A program made the translations under genes and the position numbers. From positions 27,067 to 91,066 of the forward strand of contig NZ_AJKS02000006.1 in NCBI RefSeq assembly GCF_000265245.1: a stretch of DNA of 64,000 nucleotides, in the 5' to 3' direction. Below the pieces are notes generated by a model, which saw nothing but the letters and a program-made list of their open reading frames with translations, did not search any database and was not told where the DNA came from. Positions 24,095 to 32,258 of this stretch are shown one piece after another (within the stretch, counting starts at the first letter, position 1; every line of letters begins with the position of its first letter). The DNA is from Halomonas smyrnensis AAD6. GTDB lineage: Bacteria > Pseudomonadota > Gammaproteobacteria > Pseudomonadales > Halomonadaceae.

Positions 24095-25206
24095 GCGTCT
24101 ACATCACCAGCACCGGCCATCACCTGCCCGGCGAGCCGGTGGACAACGACCGCATCGAGGAGGTGCTGGGTCGGGTCCACGGCAAGCCCAGCCGGCTCAA
24201 GCGGCGCATCCTCGAGGCCAACGGCATCCAGACGCGCCACTATGCGATCGATGCCGAGCATCGCACCACGATCAGCAACGGCGAGATGGCCGCCCTGGCC
24301 GGCCGCGACTGCCTGGATCGAGGCTATGTGCCCGACGCCCGCCTCGACATGCTCAGCGTGGCCACCAGCCAGGGCGACCTGGTGCTGCCGGGCTTCGGCA
24401 GCATGGTGCAGGCGGAGCTGGGCCTGCCGAGCCTGGAGCTGCACACCAGCCACGGCATCTGCTCGAGCAGCATGATGGCGCTGAAGGCCGCCTGGACGGC
24501 GATCCGCGCCGGCGAGCACGGCAATGCGCTGGTGGTCGCCAGCGAGCTGGCCTCGCGGCTGTTCAAGGCCAGCCGCTTCGAGGCCGCCGGGGCGACGCCG
24601 GACTTCAACGCGGAGTTCCTGCGCTGGATGCTCTCCGACGGCGCCGGCGCCCTGCTGCTGGAGGACCGACCGCGCGGCCTCAGCTTCCGCATCGACTGGA
24701 TCCGCGGCGTGTCCCACGCCGACGCCTTCCCGGTGTGCATGAGCGTGGGCCGACCGAACGGCCAGGGGCGCCACCCGAGCTGGCAGGACTACCCCACCTA
24801 CGCCGAGGCCGAGGCCGACGGCGCGCTGCTGATCCGCCAGGACGTGCGGCTGCTCGATCACCTGGTGAAGCTCGGCGTCGACGGCCTGCTGCGGCTGATC
24901 GACGAGGGCCGAGTGAGGGTCGACGAGGTCGACCACCTGCTGTGTCACTACTCCTCGCATCACTTCCGCGGCCAGATCTTCGACATGCTGACCCAGGCCG
25001 GCGCCGCCATCCCCGAGGAGAAGTGGTACACCAACCTCTACACCCGCGGTAACACCGGCTGCGCCTCGCTGTTCATCATGCTCGACGAGTTCCGCCGCAC
25101 CCGCGAGCTCGCCGAGGGCGAGACCCTGCTGTGCTTCGTGCCCGAGAGCGGGCGCTTCAACAACGTCTACATGCACCTCACCGTGGTCAGGGAGGCCACC
25201 TCATGA
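24091..25206 (+). CDS. StlD/DarB-like beta-ketoacyl synthase III family enzyme
   Basis: A 371-residue thiolase-fold condensing enzyme. The triad can be placed as C124 in HGICSSSMMAL, a His in LLCHYSSHHF (H286 or H290) and N321 in RGNTGCASLF. It starts VYITSTGHHLPGEPVDN, and has the insert and long length of the StlD/DarB group, which joins fatty-acyl units to make cyclohexanedione or dialkylresorcinol-type products. No aromatase partner (DarA) is next to it, so the product is not predicted. It overlaps both neighbours by 4 bases (ATGA), implying translational coupling. Confidence 0.83.
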   Translation: MSVYITSTGHHLPGEPVDNDRIEEVLGRVHGKPSRLKRRILEANGIQTRHYAIDAEHRTTISNGEMAALAGRDCLDRGYVPDARLDMLSVATSQGDLVLPGFGSMVQAELGLPSLELHTSHGICSSSMMALKAAWTAIRAGEHGNALVVASELASRLFKASRFEAAGATPDFNAEFLRWMLSDGAGALLLEDRPRGLSFRIDWIRGVSHADAFPVCMSVGRPNGQGRHPSWQDYPTYAEAEADGALLIRQDVRLLDHLVKLGVDGLLRLIDEGRVRVDEVDHLLCHYSSHHFRGQIFDMLTQAGAAIPEEKWYTNLYTRGNTGCASLFIMLDEFRRTRELAEGETLLCFVPESGRFNNVYMHLTVVREATS

Positions 25207-25892
25207 GCGACAAGGTCACCACCTCCGAGGGCCAGGCCTGCCTGCAGGGCCTGATGCGCGTCTGGTTCGACTTCGAGCGCCAGCTCGGCCGGGTGCCGAT
25301 CCTCCAGCGCCTGGAGCGCGACCGCTTCACCGAGGAGGACTACCGCCGGCTGCTGTGCCACCTGCGCCAGCAGGTGATCGAGGGCGCGCGCTGGATCACC
25401 CGCGGCGCTTCGAGCTTCGAGCGCGACTTCGCCGACGTGCGCTCGATGGTGATCGAGCACGCCCGGGAGGAGCACCGCGACTACGAGATGCTGGAGGCCG
25501 ACTACGTGGCGGCCGGCGGCGAGCGCGAGACGATCGTTCACGCCGAGCGCAACGCCGGCAGCGAGGCGCTGCATGCCTTCATGATGCATCGCGCCAGCCA
25601 GCCCAATCCCGTCGACCTGATCGGCGCCATGTGGATCATCGAGGGGCTCGGCCACAAGATGGCCGACGACTGGGCCCGACGCATCGACGCGGCCCTCGGC
25701 GGCGACGGCGGCGCCACCCGCTTCATGCGCTATCACGGCGCCAACGACGACGCCCACCTGGACAAGCTCTACGCGCTACTCGACCGGGTCTGCCGCGGCG
25801 AGGCCGAGCGCCGGGCGATCCTGCGCACCGCCCGGGTGGTGGCGCGGCTCTATGCCCTGCAGCTCGAGGAGATCGACCATGAGCCGGCGTAG
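25203..25892 (+). CDS. Heme-oxygenase-like putative diiron enzyme
   Basis: A 229-residue all-helical protein of the iron-containing redox enzyme (heme-oxygenase-like, HDO-type) superfamily. Candidate metal ligands lie on separate helices: E60 (QQVIEGARW), E85/H86 and H91 (VIEHAREEHRDYE), E147 and H151 (IIEGLGHK), and D183/H185 (NDDAHLDK). Related enzymes such as UndA and SznF bind two irons and oxidise fatty acids or amino acids with oxygen. Here the likely substrate is an acyl product of the neighbouring ketosynthase, by inference. It overlaps the gene upstream by 4 bases and the one downstream by 14. Confidence 0.78.
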   Translation: MSDKVTTSEGQACLQGLMRVWFDFERQLGRVPILQRLERDRFTEEDYRRLLCHLRQQVIEGARWITRGASSFERDFADVRSMVIEHAREEHRDYEMLEADYVAAGGERETIVHAERNAGSEALHAFMMHRASQPNPVDLIGAMWIIEGLGHKMADDWARRIDAALGGDGGATRFMRYHGANDDAHLDKLYALLDRVCRGEAERRAILRTARVVARLYALQLEEIDHEPA

Positions 25893-26733
25893 CCCCTTCC
25901 TGCGCGCCCTGGAGGCCGACGACACCCTGCCCATCGAGCGCGAGGCGCTGCGGCTCTGGCTCGACGACATGGAGCGCCCCACCCGCTGGTCGCTGCGCCC
26001 GCTGCTGCAGCTGGTGCTGGGCGCGCTGCTGCACCTGACCTGGTTCCTCAAGCGGCTGCCGCTGCCCCAGTTCCGCGCCCACGGCCTGCTGCAGCGGCTG
26101 ATCTGCTGGTTCTGCCGCCACGTGGTCAGCCCCGAGGCCAATCTGCTGATCCTGCGCCACTACGCCACCGAATCGAACGTCATCAACTTCCTGATCGACA
26201 ACGGCGCCGCCGGCGAGGTCGAGCCGCTGGCGCTGTATCCGCGGCGCATCGAGGACATGCTCACGGCGAGCTTCGTCGACCACGACCAGGAGCTGTTCCG
26301 GGCCATCGCCGAGCTCGGCGAGCGCGGCCAGGACAGCGCGCCGCGCCCGCCCGAGGCGCTGCGCTGGGAACACTGGCGGCCGCTGGACATGACCGAGTTC
26401 ACGGTCGAGCGCCGGCGCACCCAGGTGCTCGACTTCGAGAGCGCCCACGTGCTGTTCATGTGCCTGTTCTGCCTGCTGCTGACCCGCGAGGAGTACCGCG
26501 ACGCCATCAACGGCTTCAACCTCGACCAGTCCATCGCGCTGCGCATCGGCCGCATGATCGGCGATCCGACCCTGGTCGAGCTGGCCTACAACAAGTACCC
26601 GCACTACCTGGTCGGGCCCTGGAATCTCAGCCAGCGCTTCCTGATGCACGGCTTCTTCACCGAGCACCTCTACGCCCGCCTGGAGGCGCTCCGCCGGGAG
26701 CAGGGCCTCGGCCAGAAGGAGGAGACGGCGTGA
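25879..26733 (+). CDS. Unknown protein of the ketosynthase operon
   Basis: A 284-residue protein I do not recognise. It has two hydrophobic stretches (LLQLVLGALLHLTWFL near residue 45, and HVLFMCLFCLLL near residue 195) that could lie in or on the membrane. Conserved-looking polar segments include CRHVVSPEANLLILRHYATESNVINFLIDN and FNLDQSIALRIGRMIGDP. It starts inside the end of the diiron-like gene (14-base overlap), so it is certainly translated with it. It could be an acyl carrier or transfer partner, but no carrier Ser or acyltransferase HX4D motif is seen. Confidence 0.6.
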   Translation: MSRRSPFLRALEADDTLPIEREALRLWLDDMERPTRWSLRPLLQLVLGALLHLTWFLKRLPLPQFRAHGLLQRLICWFCRHVVSPEANLLILRHYATESNVINFLIDNGAAGEVEPLALYPRRIEDMLTASFVDHDQELFRAIAELGERGQDSAPRPPEALRWEHWRPLDMTEFTVERRRTQVLDFESAHVLFMCLFCLLLTREEYRDAINGFNLDQSIALRIGRMIGDPTLVELAYNKYPHYLVGPWNLSQRFLMHGFFTEHLYARLEALRREQGLGQKEETA

Positions 26734-26810
26734 CTTTCCCCGGCGGCGCAGTACTATGAATCCGGTGCATCGCGCACCCGGACTCAAAAAGAACGCAAGG
26801 GAACTGGACT

Positions 26811-27503
26811 ATGCTGTCATCAACTCATCGCAAGGCTGCCCTCGTGGCCCTTCCGCTGCTGTGTCTCAGCGCCGGCGTCCAGGCGCTGGACTGGCAGGCC
26901 ACCCCGACCTACGGCACCGTGAACCTCAACTCAGGCTTCCAGCCCGACCCGCACGTGACCTCGCTCACCGCCGGCGGCAGCCGCTCGGCGAGCGAGGCGG
27001 GGCCCAACTGCAGCGGTTACGTCAGCGGCGACCCCGACCTGGACCTGAACTACCAGGCCGGCCAGTACACCCTGAGCATCTACGCCGAAGCCCAGCAAGA
27101 CATCACCCTGGTGGTCTACGATGCCGCCGGCAACTGGCACTGCAACGATGACTACTCCACCGCCGCCGGCACCAACCCCGGCATCAAGTGGAGCGATCCG
27201 CCCTCCGGCAACTACAACATCTGGGTCGGCACCTACGCGTCCGGCGACCTGCCCCAGGCCAACCTCTACGTCTCCGAGGCCAGCCCGTCCTGGAGCGGCG
27301 CCGGCGCCTCCAGTGGCTCGAGCCGTTCGAGCAACGGCATCGAATGGGGCGACAACACCAGCCGCTGGGCCAACGACGGCGAATGCGACGACCCGCGCTT
27401 CGCCGGCCCGGGCGTGCACTCGCTCAACATCGACGAGGACCGCTACCACGACGCCAACGACTGCCGCTCGCTCTACGAGCAGGGCCAGGTCTACCTGAAG
27501 TGA
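26811..27503 (+). CDS. Secreted beta-domain protein with a C-terminal WANDGECDD domain
   Basis: A 230-residue exported protein. A signal peptide spans residues 1-25 (ends SAGVQA-LD). Residues 35-155 look like a bacterial pre-peptidase C-terminal (PPC-like) beta-sandwich, with GQYTLSIYA and GNYNIWVGTYASGD. A Ser-rich linker then leads to a small C-terminal domain (about 180-230) with SRWANDGECDDPRF and HDANDCRSLYEQG, a disulphide-containing module found on many secreted proteobacterial proteins. AAGGGAA lies upstream of ATG. No protease or other catalytic domain is attached. It is 77 bases after the ketosynthase operon. Confidence 0.75.
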   Translation: MLSSTHRKAALVALPLLCLSAGVQALDWQATPTYGTVNLNSGFQPDPHVTSLTAGGSRSASEAGPNCSGYVSGDPDLDLNYQAGQYTLSIYAEAQQDITLVVYDAAGNWHCNDDYSTAAGTNPGIKWSDPPSGNYNIWVGTYASGDLPQANLYVSEASPSWSGAGASSGSSRSSNGIEWGDNTSRWANDGECDDPRFAGPGVHSLNIDEDRYHDANDCRSLYEQGQVYLK

Positions 27504-27726
27504 TGCCTGCCGGGCGCCGGCAGCCGCCGGCGCCCGACCGTCCCACCGGCGGCCTCAGGGGTGCTTGACCCGCCATATCCGCCGCCCCGGCAACACCAGC
27601 AGGTACGTATCATCGCTCGGTCATCCTTCGACGGGACAATGTCGGCATCTTGCGGCATGGGCCGGCGTTTGCCCCCGGCCGCGGCCGTCCGCCGGCTCGT
27701 CTTGCCATATCCTGTCCGGAGCGATC

Positions 27727-28914
27727 ATGTCCCCTGCCTCCCGCGTCGCCGACGTCTTCCGCGCCTTCCTGCTGCTGGGCCTGACCGCCTTCGGCGGCCC
27801 CGTCGCCCACCTGGGCTATTTCCGCCAAGAGTTCGTGGTGCGACGCCGCTGGCTCGATGAGCACGCCTACGCCGATCTGGTGGCGCTGTGCCAGTTCCTG
27901 CCGGGCCCGGCCAGCAGCCAGGTCGGCTTCGCCCTGGGCCTCTTGCGCGGCGGCCCGCTGGGCGCCCTGGCCGCCTGGGCGGCCTTCACCCTGCCCTCGG
28001 CGCTGCTGCTGATGGCCTTCGCGCTGGGCGCGGCAAGCCTGTCCGGCCCGCTGGGCGACGGCCTGCTGCATGGCCTGAAGGTGGTCGCGGTGGCCATCGT
28101 CGCCCATGCCGTCTGGGGCATGGCGATCCGCCTGTGTCCCGACCGGCGCCGCGCCACCATCGCCGTGGCCGCGACGCTGCTGGTGCTGGCGGTGAACGGC
28201 CCCGCGGGCCAGCTGCTGGCCATCGTGCTCGGCGGCCTGGCCGGCGGGCTGATCTGCCGCGAGGCCGCCCAGGCCACGCCGGCGGTGCTGAGCGTCGGCC
28301 TGAGTCGGCGCACCGGCGCACTCTGCCTGCTGGCCTTCGCCGGCCTGCTGGTCGGGCTGCCGCTGCTGGCCCAGGCGGGCGTCGGTCAGGGCATCGCCCT
28401 GGTGGACGCCTTCTACCGCTCGGGGGCGCTGGTGTTCGGCGGCGGCCACGTGGTGCTGCCGCTGCTAGAGGCCGAGGTGGTGCAGCCGGGCTGGGTGTCG
28501 CCGGACGACTTCCTGACCGGCTACGGCGCGGCCCAGGCGGTGCCGGGGCCGCTGTTCACCTTCTCGGCCTATCTGGGCATGGTCACGGGCGGCGTGCCCG
28601 GCGCCTTGCTGGCCCTGGGGGCGATCTTCCTGCCGGGGATGCTGCTGCTCGCGGGGGCGATACCGTTCTGGAGCGCCCTGCGCGCCCGGCCGGGGCTGCA
28701 GGCGGCGATGCGCGGCGCCAACGCCGCGGTGGTGGGCCTGCTGGCGGCGACGCTGTATCGGCCGGTATGGACGAGCGCCGTCCTGGGGCCGGCGGAGTTC
28801 GCGCTGGCCCTGGTGGGCTTTCTGCTGCTGACGGTATGGCAGCGCCCGGCCTGGTGGGTGGTGCTGCTGTGCGGCCTGGGCGGCATGCTGCTGGGGCTGC
28901 CGTCGTCGCCCTGA
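27727..28914 (+). CDS. chrA: Chromate efflux transporter
   Basis: A 395-residue CHR-family membrane protein built of two homologous halves. The first half has FGGPVAHLGYF-Q-EFV and QFLPGPASSQVGFALG, and the second has FGGGHVVLPLLEAEVVQPGWVS and AQAVPGPLFTFSAYLG, the paired motifs of the long ChrA type. It exports chromate using the proton gradient. ATG 27727 has GGAG upstream; a longer frame of 54 residues is low-complexity and unsupported. Single-gene unit followed by a hairpin. Confidence 0.92.
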   Translation: MSPASRVADVFRAFLLLGLTAFGGPVAHLGYFRQEFVVRRRWLDEHAYADLVALCQFLPGPASSQVGFALGLLRGGPLGALAAWAAFTLPSALLLMAFALGAASLSGPLGDGLLHGLKVVAVAIVAHAVWGMAIRLCPDRRRATIAVAATLLVLAVNGPAGQLLAIVLGGLAGGLICREAAQATPAVLSVGLSRRTGALCLLAFAGLLVGLPLLAQAGVGQGIALVDAFYRSGALVFGGGHVVLPLLEAEVVQPGWVSPDDFLTGYGAAQAVPGPLFTFSAYLGMVTGGVPGALLALGAIFLPGMLLLAGAIPFWSALRARPGLQAAMRGANAAVVGLLAATLYRPVWTSAVLGPAEFALALVGFLLLTVWQRPAWWVVLLCGLGGMLLGLPSSP

Positions 28915-28960
28915 CCGTGGGAGGCCAGACGTGTGGCCCTTACATATGGCCCCAGACGCA

Positions 28961-28984
28961 AGGACCGCCCCGAAGGGCGGTCCT
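28961..28984. terminator. Hairpin between convergent chrA and DUF3581 genes
   Basis: AGGACCGCCC and GGGCGGTCCT form a perfect 10-base stem around CGAA. It lies 46 bases after chrA and 45 bases after the minus-strand gene. T-tracts are absent, so the signal is partial but well placed for both directions. Confidence 0.5.
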
Positions 28985-29029
28985 GTCGCATGCGGTGAGG
29001 CGAGTGCGATGCGGCGATGCGAACGAGGC

Positions 29030-29743
29030 TCAGGCCTCGGCGTCGTGGGCCGCCTTGAGGCGATAGAACTCCTCGACCACGGCGTCCATGGTGCAGGCGT
29101 CGTAGTCGCACAGGCCGCTGACCACCAGCTTCTTGGAGCCGGTACCGACCTCCTCGCCGCCGGCCATGATGCGGAACTCGAGCAGCGCATCGCCGCGCTT
29201 GCCGATGACCTCCAGCGAGGCGTCGGCCAGCTCCAGGCCGGGCTCGATGCCGTCCAGGCGCTCCAGCGAGAACCCCATGCTGTCGTAGATCACCAGCGGG
29301 CGCTTGGGATTGAACATCACCCCGCGGTCTTCCATCAGCGGCTTCAGATAGTGCGGGAAGTTCTTGCCGGAGAAGGCCACGTAGCAGCGGGTGAAGGCCT
29401 CGACCACGGCCTCGTCGTGGGTGATGTCGCCGCTGCGCTCCACCTCGAGATAGCACTTGCCGCCGTCGTCGCGCACGCGGATCCGGCCGTCGTCGTCCTC
29501 GTCGAAGGCCAGCGGCACCTCGGCGCCGACCATGCTCAGGAAACGGAAGGTCATGTGCTGGGAGAGGCCGAAACGGGCCAGTACCAGGGCAAAGAGCAGG
29601 TCGCCGGGCACGCAGAAACGACGCGCATCCGGATTGTGAATGGGGTTGAAGTCACCGGCGACGCGCTTGGCGAAACGGCTGGCCTGCTCGGCGGTGATGC
29701 AGAGCCGCGAGTCCGTGCGCGAGTGGTAATCATCGAGAAACAT
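29030..29743 (-). CDS. DUF3581 family protein
   Basis: A 237-residue cytoplasmic protein. It begins MFLDDYHSRTD and continues ITAEQASRFAKRVAGDFNPIHNPDARRFCVPGDLLFALVL, the hallmark of DUF3581, which resembles the hot-dog fold of MaoC-like hydratases (DFNPIH). Later blocks include FSGKNFPHYLKPL and VVSGLCDYDACTMDAVVEEFYRLK. The family has no proven activity; the DFNPIH segment hints at an acyl-thioester ligand. ATG 29743 fits the family beginning; an upstream ATG at 29848 adds 35 residues without similarity. Confidence 0.85.
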   Translation of the reverse strand: MFLDDYHSRTDSRLCITAEQASRFAKRVAGDFNPIHNPDARRFCVPGDLLFALVLARFGLSQHMTFRFLSMVGAEVPLAFDEDDDGRIRVRDDGGKCYLEVERSGDITHDEAVVEAFTRCYVAFSGKNFPHYLKPLMEDRGVMFNPKRPLVIYDSMGFSLERLDGIEPGLELADASLEVIGKRGDALLEFRIMAGGEEVGTGSKKLVVSGLCDYDACTMDAVVEEFYRLKAAHDAEA

Positions 29744-29978
29744 GCGTCGAGAGCCTGCCCTGAAGTCGTTGGCGATGCGGTTCCGGTCAGCGCCGGAGGG
29801 GGCAGATGATGCCACAAAATTTCCCTCTTCGGGCGCCCAATCCGACATCCGGTGTCGACCCTAGCGTTGATACGCAGCGCCACCCCCTACCAAAGGGGCA
29901 ATACCGTCGACGGCGCGCCTCAGTAATCTGTAGGAGACACCTCATTTTCCGGATGCTTCACACACTCTTCGCTACGGG

Positions 29979-31463
29979 ATGATCGTCGCCATGCTGACTC
30001 TCCACCGTTCGCCTCCCGCTCGATTCCCTGCCCCCCGCTGGCTGGCCCTCGCGCCGCTGGCGTTTCTCGCCTCTCCCGCCGCGGCCGCCACCGGCTCGAT
30101 GGACCTGACGCAGTCGTTCGTCGGTGGCCTGGCGGTGATGATCTTCGTGCTGGCCTACGCGCTGGTCATGGCCGAGGAAAAGATCCACATGCGCAAGTCG
30201 AAACCGGTGCTGGTGGCGGCCGGCCTGATATGGGGGCTGATCGGCTGGGTCTACGTGCAGTCCGGCATGTCGAGCGAGTCCGAGCACGCCTTCCGCATGA
30301 CCCTGCTCGAGTTCACCGAGCTGATGCTGTTCCTGCTGGTGGCGATGACCTACATCAACGCCATGGACGAACGCGGCGTCTTCGACGCCCTGCGCGCCTG
30401 GATGGTGCGCAAGGGCTTCAGCTACCGCACCCTGTTCTGGATGACCGGCCTGCTGTCGTTCGTGATCTCGCCGGTGGCCGACAACCTGACCACGGCGCTG
30501 CTGATGTGCGCCGTGGTCACCAAGGTCGCCGAGGGCGACAAGGCCTTCATCAACCTGGCCTGCATCAACATCGTGGTGGCGGCCAACGCCGGCGGCGCCT
30601 TCAGCCCCTTCGGCGACATCACCACCCTGATGGTGTGGCAGGCCGGCATCGTGCACTTCCAGGAGTTCTTCGCCCTGCTGGTGCCGTCGCTGGTGAACTT
30701 CCTGATTCCCGCCGCGGTGATGAGCCTGTTCATCGAGAATCGCGTACCGGCCAGCCTCGAGGAAGACGTGTTCCTCAAGCGCGGGGCGCGACGTATCATC
30801 GTGCTGTTCCTTCTCACCGTGAGCACCGCCGTGGCCTGCCACACCCTGCTGCATCTGCCGCCGGTGCTGGGCATGATGACCGGGCTCGGTTACCTGCAGT
30901 TCTTCGGCTATTACCTGCGACAGACCCTGCCGCGCTCGATCGAGCGCAAGCGCACCCTCTACACCCAGCGCGGCGACTGGAAGATGCTCGAGCAGCTGGG
31001 CAGCGTGGTACCCTTCGACGTCTACAAGCGGGTGGCGCGGGCCGAGTGGGACACCCTGCTGTTCTTCTACGGCGTGGTGATGTGCGTGGGCGGCCTGGGC
31101 TTCATGGGCTATCTGGCGCTGCTGTCCGATGCCCTCTACACCGGCTGGAACGCCACCGGTGCCAACATCGTGCTCGGCGTGATCTCGGCGGTGGTCGACA
31201 ACATCCCGGTGATGTTCGCGGTGCTGACCATGGAGCCGGACATGTCCCACGGCCACTGGCTGCTGATCACGCTGACCGCCGGGGTCGGCGGCAGCCTGCT
31301 GTCGGTGGGCTCCGCGGCCGGGGTCGCGCTGATGGGCCAGGCACGGGGTAACTACACTTTCATGGGCCACCTGCGCTGGTCGCCGGTGATCGCCCTGGGC
31401 TACGCCGCCAGCGTGGCCACGCACCTGTGGATCAACGCCGGCAGCTTCGGCATCTATGGCTGA
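29979..31463 (+). CDS. nhaD: Sodium/proton antiporter NhaD
   Basis: A 494-residue ion transporter superfamily protein with about thirteen membrane segments. The N-terminus has a hydrophobic signal-like segment ending SPAAAA. The core carries LLVAMTYINAMDERGVFDAL, FVISPVADNLTTALLM, NIVVAANAGGAFSPFGDITTLMVW and SAVVDNIPVMFAVL, which place paired Asp/Asn and Thr residues in the transport path. NhaD expels sodium in exchange for protons and is typical of halophiles. Met codons at 29979 and 29991 are both possible starts; no strong ribosome site distinguishes them. Single-gene unit. Confidence 0.92.
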   Translation: MIVAMLTLHRSPPARFPAPRWLALAPLAFLASPAAAATGSMDLTQSFVGGLAVMIFVLAYALVMAEEKIHMRKSKPVLVAAGLIWGLIGWVYVQSGMSSESEHAFRMTLLEFTELMLFLLVAMTYINAMDERGVFDALRAWMVRKGFSYRTLFWMTGLLSFVISPVADNLTTALLMCAVVTKVAEGDKAFINLACINIVVAANAGGAFSPFGDITTLMVWQAGIVHFQEFFALLVPSLVNFLIPAAVMSLFIENRVPASLEEDVFLKRGARRIIVLFLLTVSTAVACHTLLHLPPVLGMMTGLGYLQFFGYYLRQTLPRSIERKRTLYTQRGDWKMLEQLGSVVPFDVYKRVARAEWDTLLFFYGVVMCVGGLGFMGYLALLSDALYTGWNATGANIVLGVISAVVDNIPVMFAVLTMEPDMSHGHWLLITLTAGVGGSLLSVGSAAGVALMGQARGNYTFMGHLRWSPVIALGYAASVATHLWINAGSFGIYG

Positions 31464-31808
31464 GGCCAGGCCCGTCGACGGGGCCGCCGGAGCGCCTCCG
31501 GGAGGCAGCCGCACCGTGAGTGCATTATCGTTTCGTCATACATTGAATGACGGTAAGCTGTGCGCAAACGCTCATCGCGCCCCGGGCCGGGCCATTCGCC
31601 CGGCCGAGGGTCGCCGCGAGCGACATAACGACAACGCCCGACGAGTCGCCAGGGAGATAGCGCCATCGTCCTCATCCCGCACTCCTTCAGCGCCAGTGTC
31701 CCGATGGCGCACGATCCGGACCGGCCGGCGTTGCGGCGTGAGTCGTCGTGTCCGCTGCGAGGCTCCTCCAGCGCGAGCCCGGCTCACGTCATCATGGGGA
31801 GGGTCTGA
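31464..31808. other. Intergenic region after nhaD
   Basis: No supported gene in these 345 bases. A GC hairpin GGCCGGGC/GCCCGGCC lies at about 31586-31605. An A+T-richer patch near 31524-31560 (with catacatt and ttgaatg) could hold a promoter for the downstream three-gene unit, but no well-spaced pair of hexamers is clear. A short plus-strand reading frame here has no ribosome site and no similarity. Confidence 0.4.
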
Positions 31809-32258
31809 ATGCTCGGACGTCTGATACAGGCCCTCGGACTATGGCTGCTGCTGGGGCTCGCGCCCTCGGCGGCGGCTCAGGACAACGGCGAGGATCCGCA
31901 GGCGGTGCTGCTGGTGGCCCATCCGGGCGTCACCACGCATCATCTGCCCCGCGACGCCACCCGGGCGCTGTTCGCCATGCGCCAGCGCACCTGGCCCAAC
32001 GGCCAGGCCACCCGCATCTTCGTGCTGCCCAATCGCCACCCCGTGCACGCCCGTTTCGTCAAGCAGCGCCTGTCGGTCTATCCCCACCAGCTGCAGCTGG
32101 CCTGGGACCGCGCGGTGTTTTCCGGAACGGGACAGGCACCCGAGCGGGTGAGCAGCCAGGCCGAGATGCTCGAACAGATCGCCAGCACCCCAGGCGCCCT
32201 GGGATATCTGGAAAGGGAGAAGCTGGATGACCGTGTCCAAGTCATTACCATGGAATAA
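31809..32258 (+). CDS. Periplasmic phosphate-binding-protein-like protein
   Basis: A 149-residue exported protein. The signal peptide ends about residue 23 (PSAAA-Q). The mature part matches one lobe of the PstS-type substrate-binding fold: LPRDATRALFAMRQRTWPNGQATRIFVLP, FVKQRLSVYPHQLQLAWDRAVFSGTGQAPERV and EMLEQIASTPGALGYL. It is much shorter than true PstS, so it is probably a signal-input partner and not a transporter subunit. GGGGAGGG lies 5 bases before ATG. Its end overlaps the porin gene by 32 bases. Similar small proteins often sit next to GGDEF/EAL genes, as here. Confidence 0.8.
   Translation: MLGRLIQALGLWLLLGLAPSAAAQDNGEDPQAVLLVAHPGVTTHHLPRDATRALFAMRQRTWPNGQATRIFVLPNRHPVHARFVKQRLSVYPHQLQLAWDRAVFSGTGQAPERVSSQAEMLEQIASTPGALGYLEREKLDDRVQVITME

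Noticed and set aside
31456..31824. Short plus-strand frame between nhaD and the binding-protein-like gene
   Set aside because: No ribosome site, no domain, Arg/Ser/Ala-biased, and it runs into the next gene's signal peptide.
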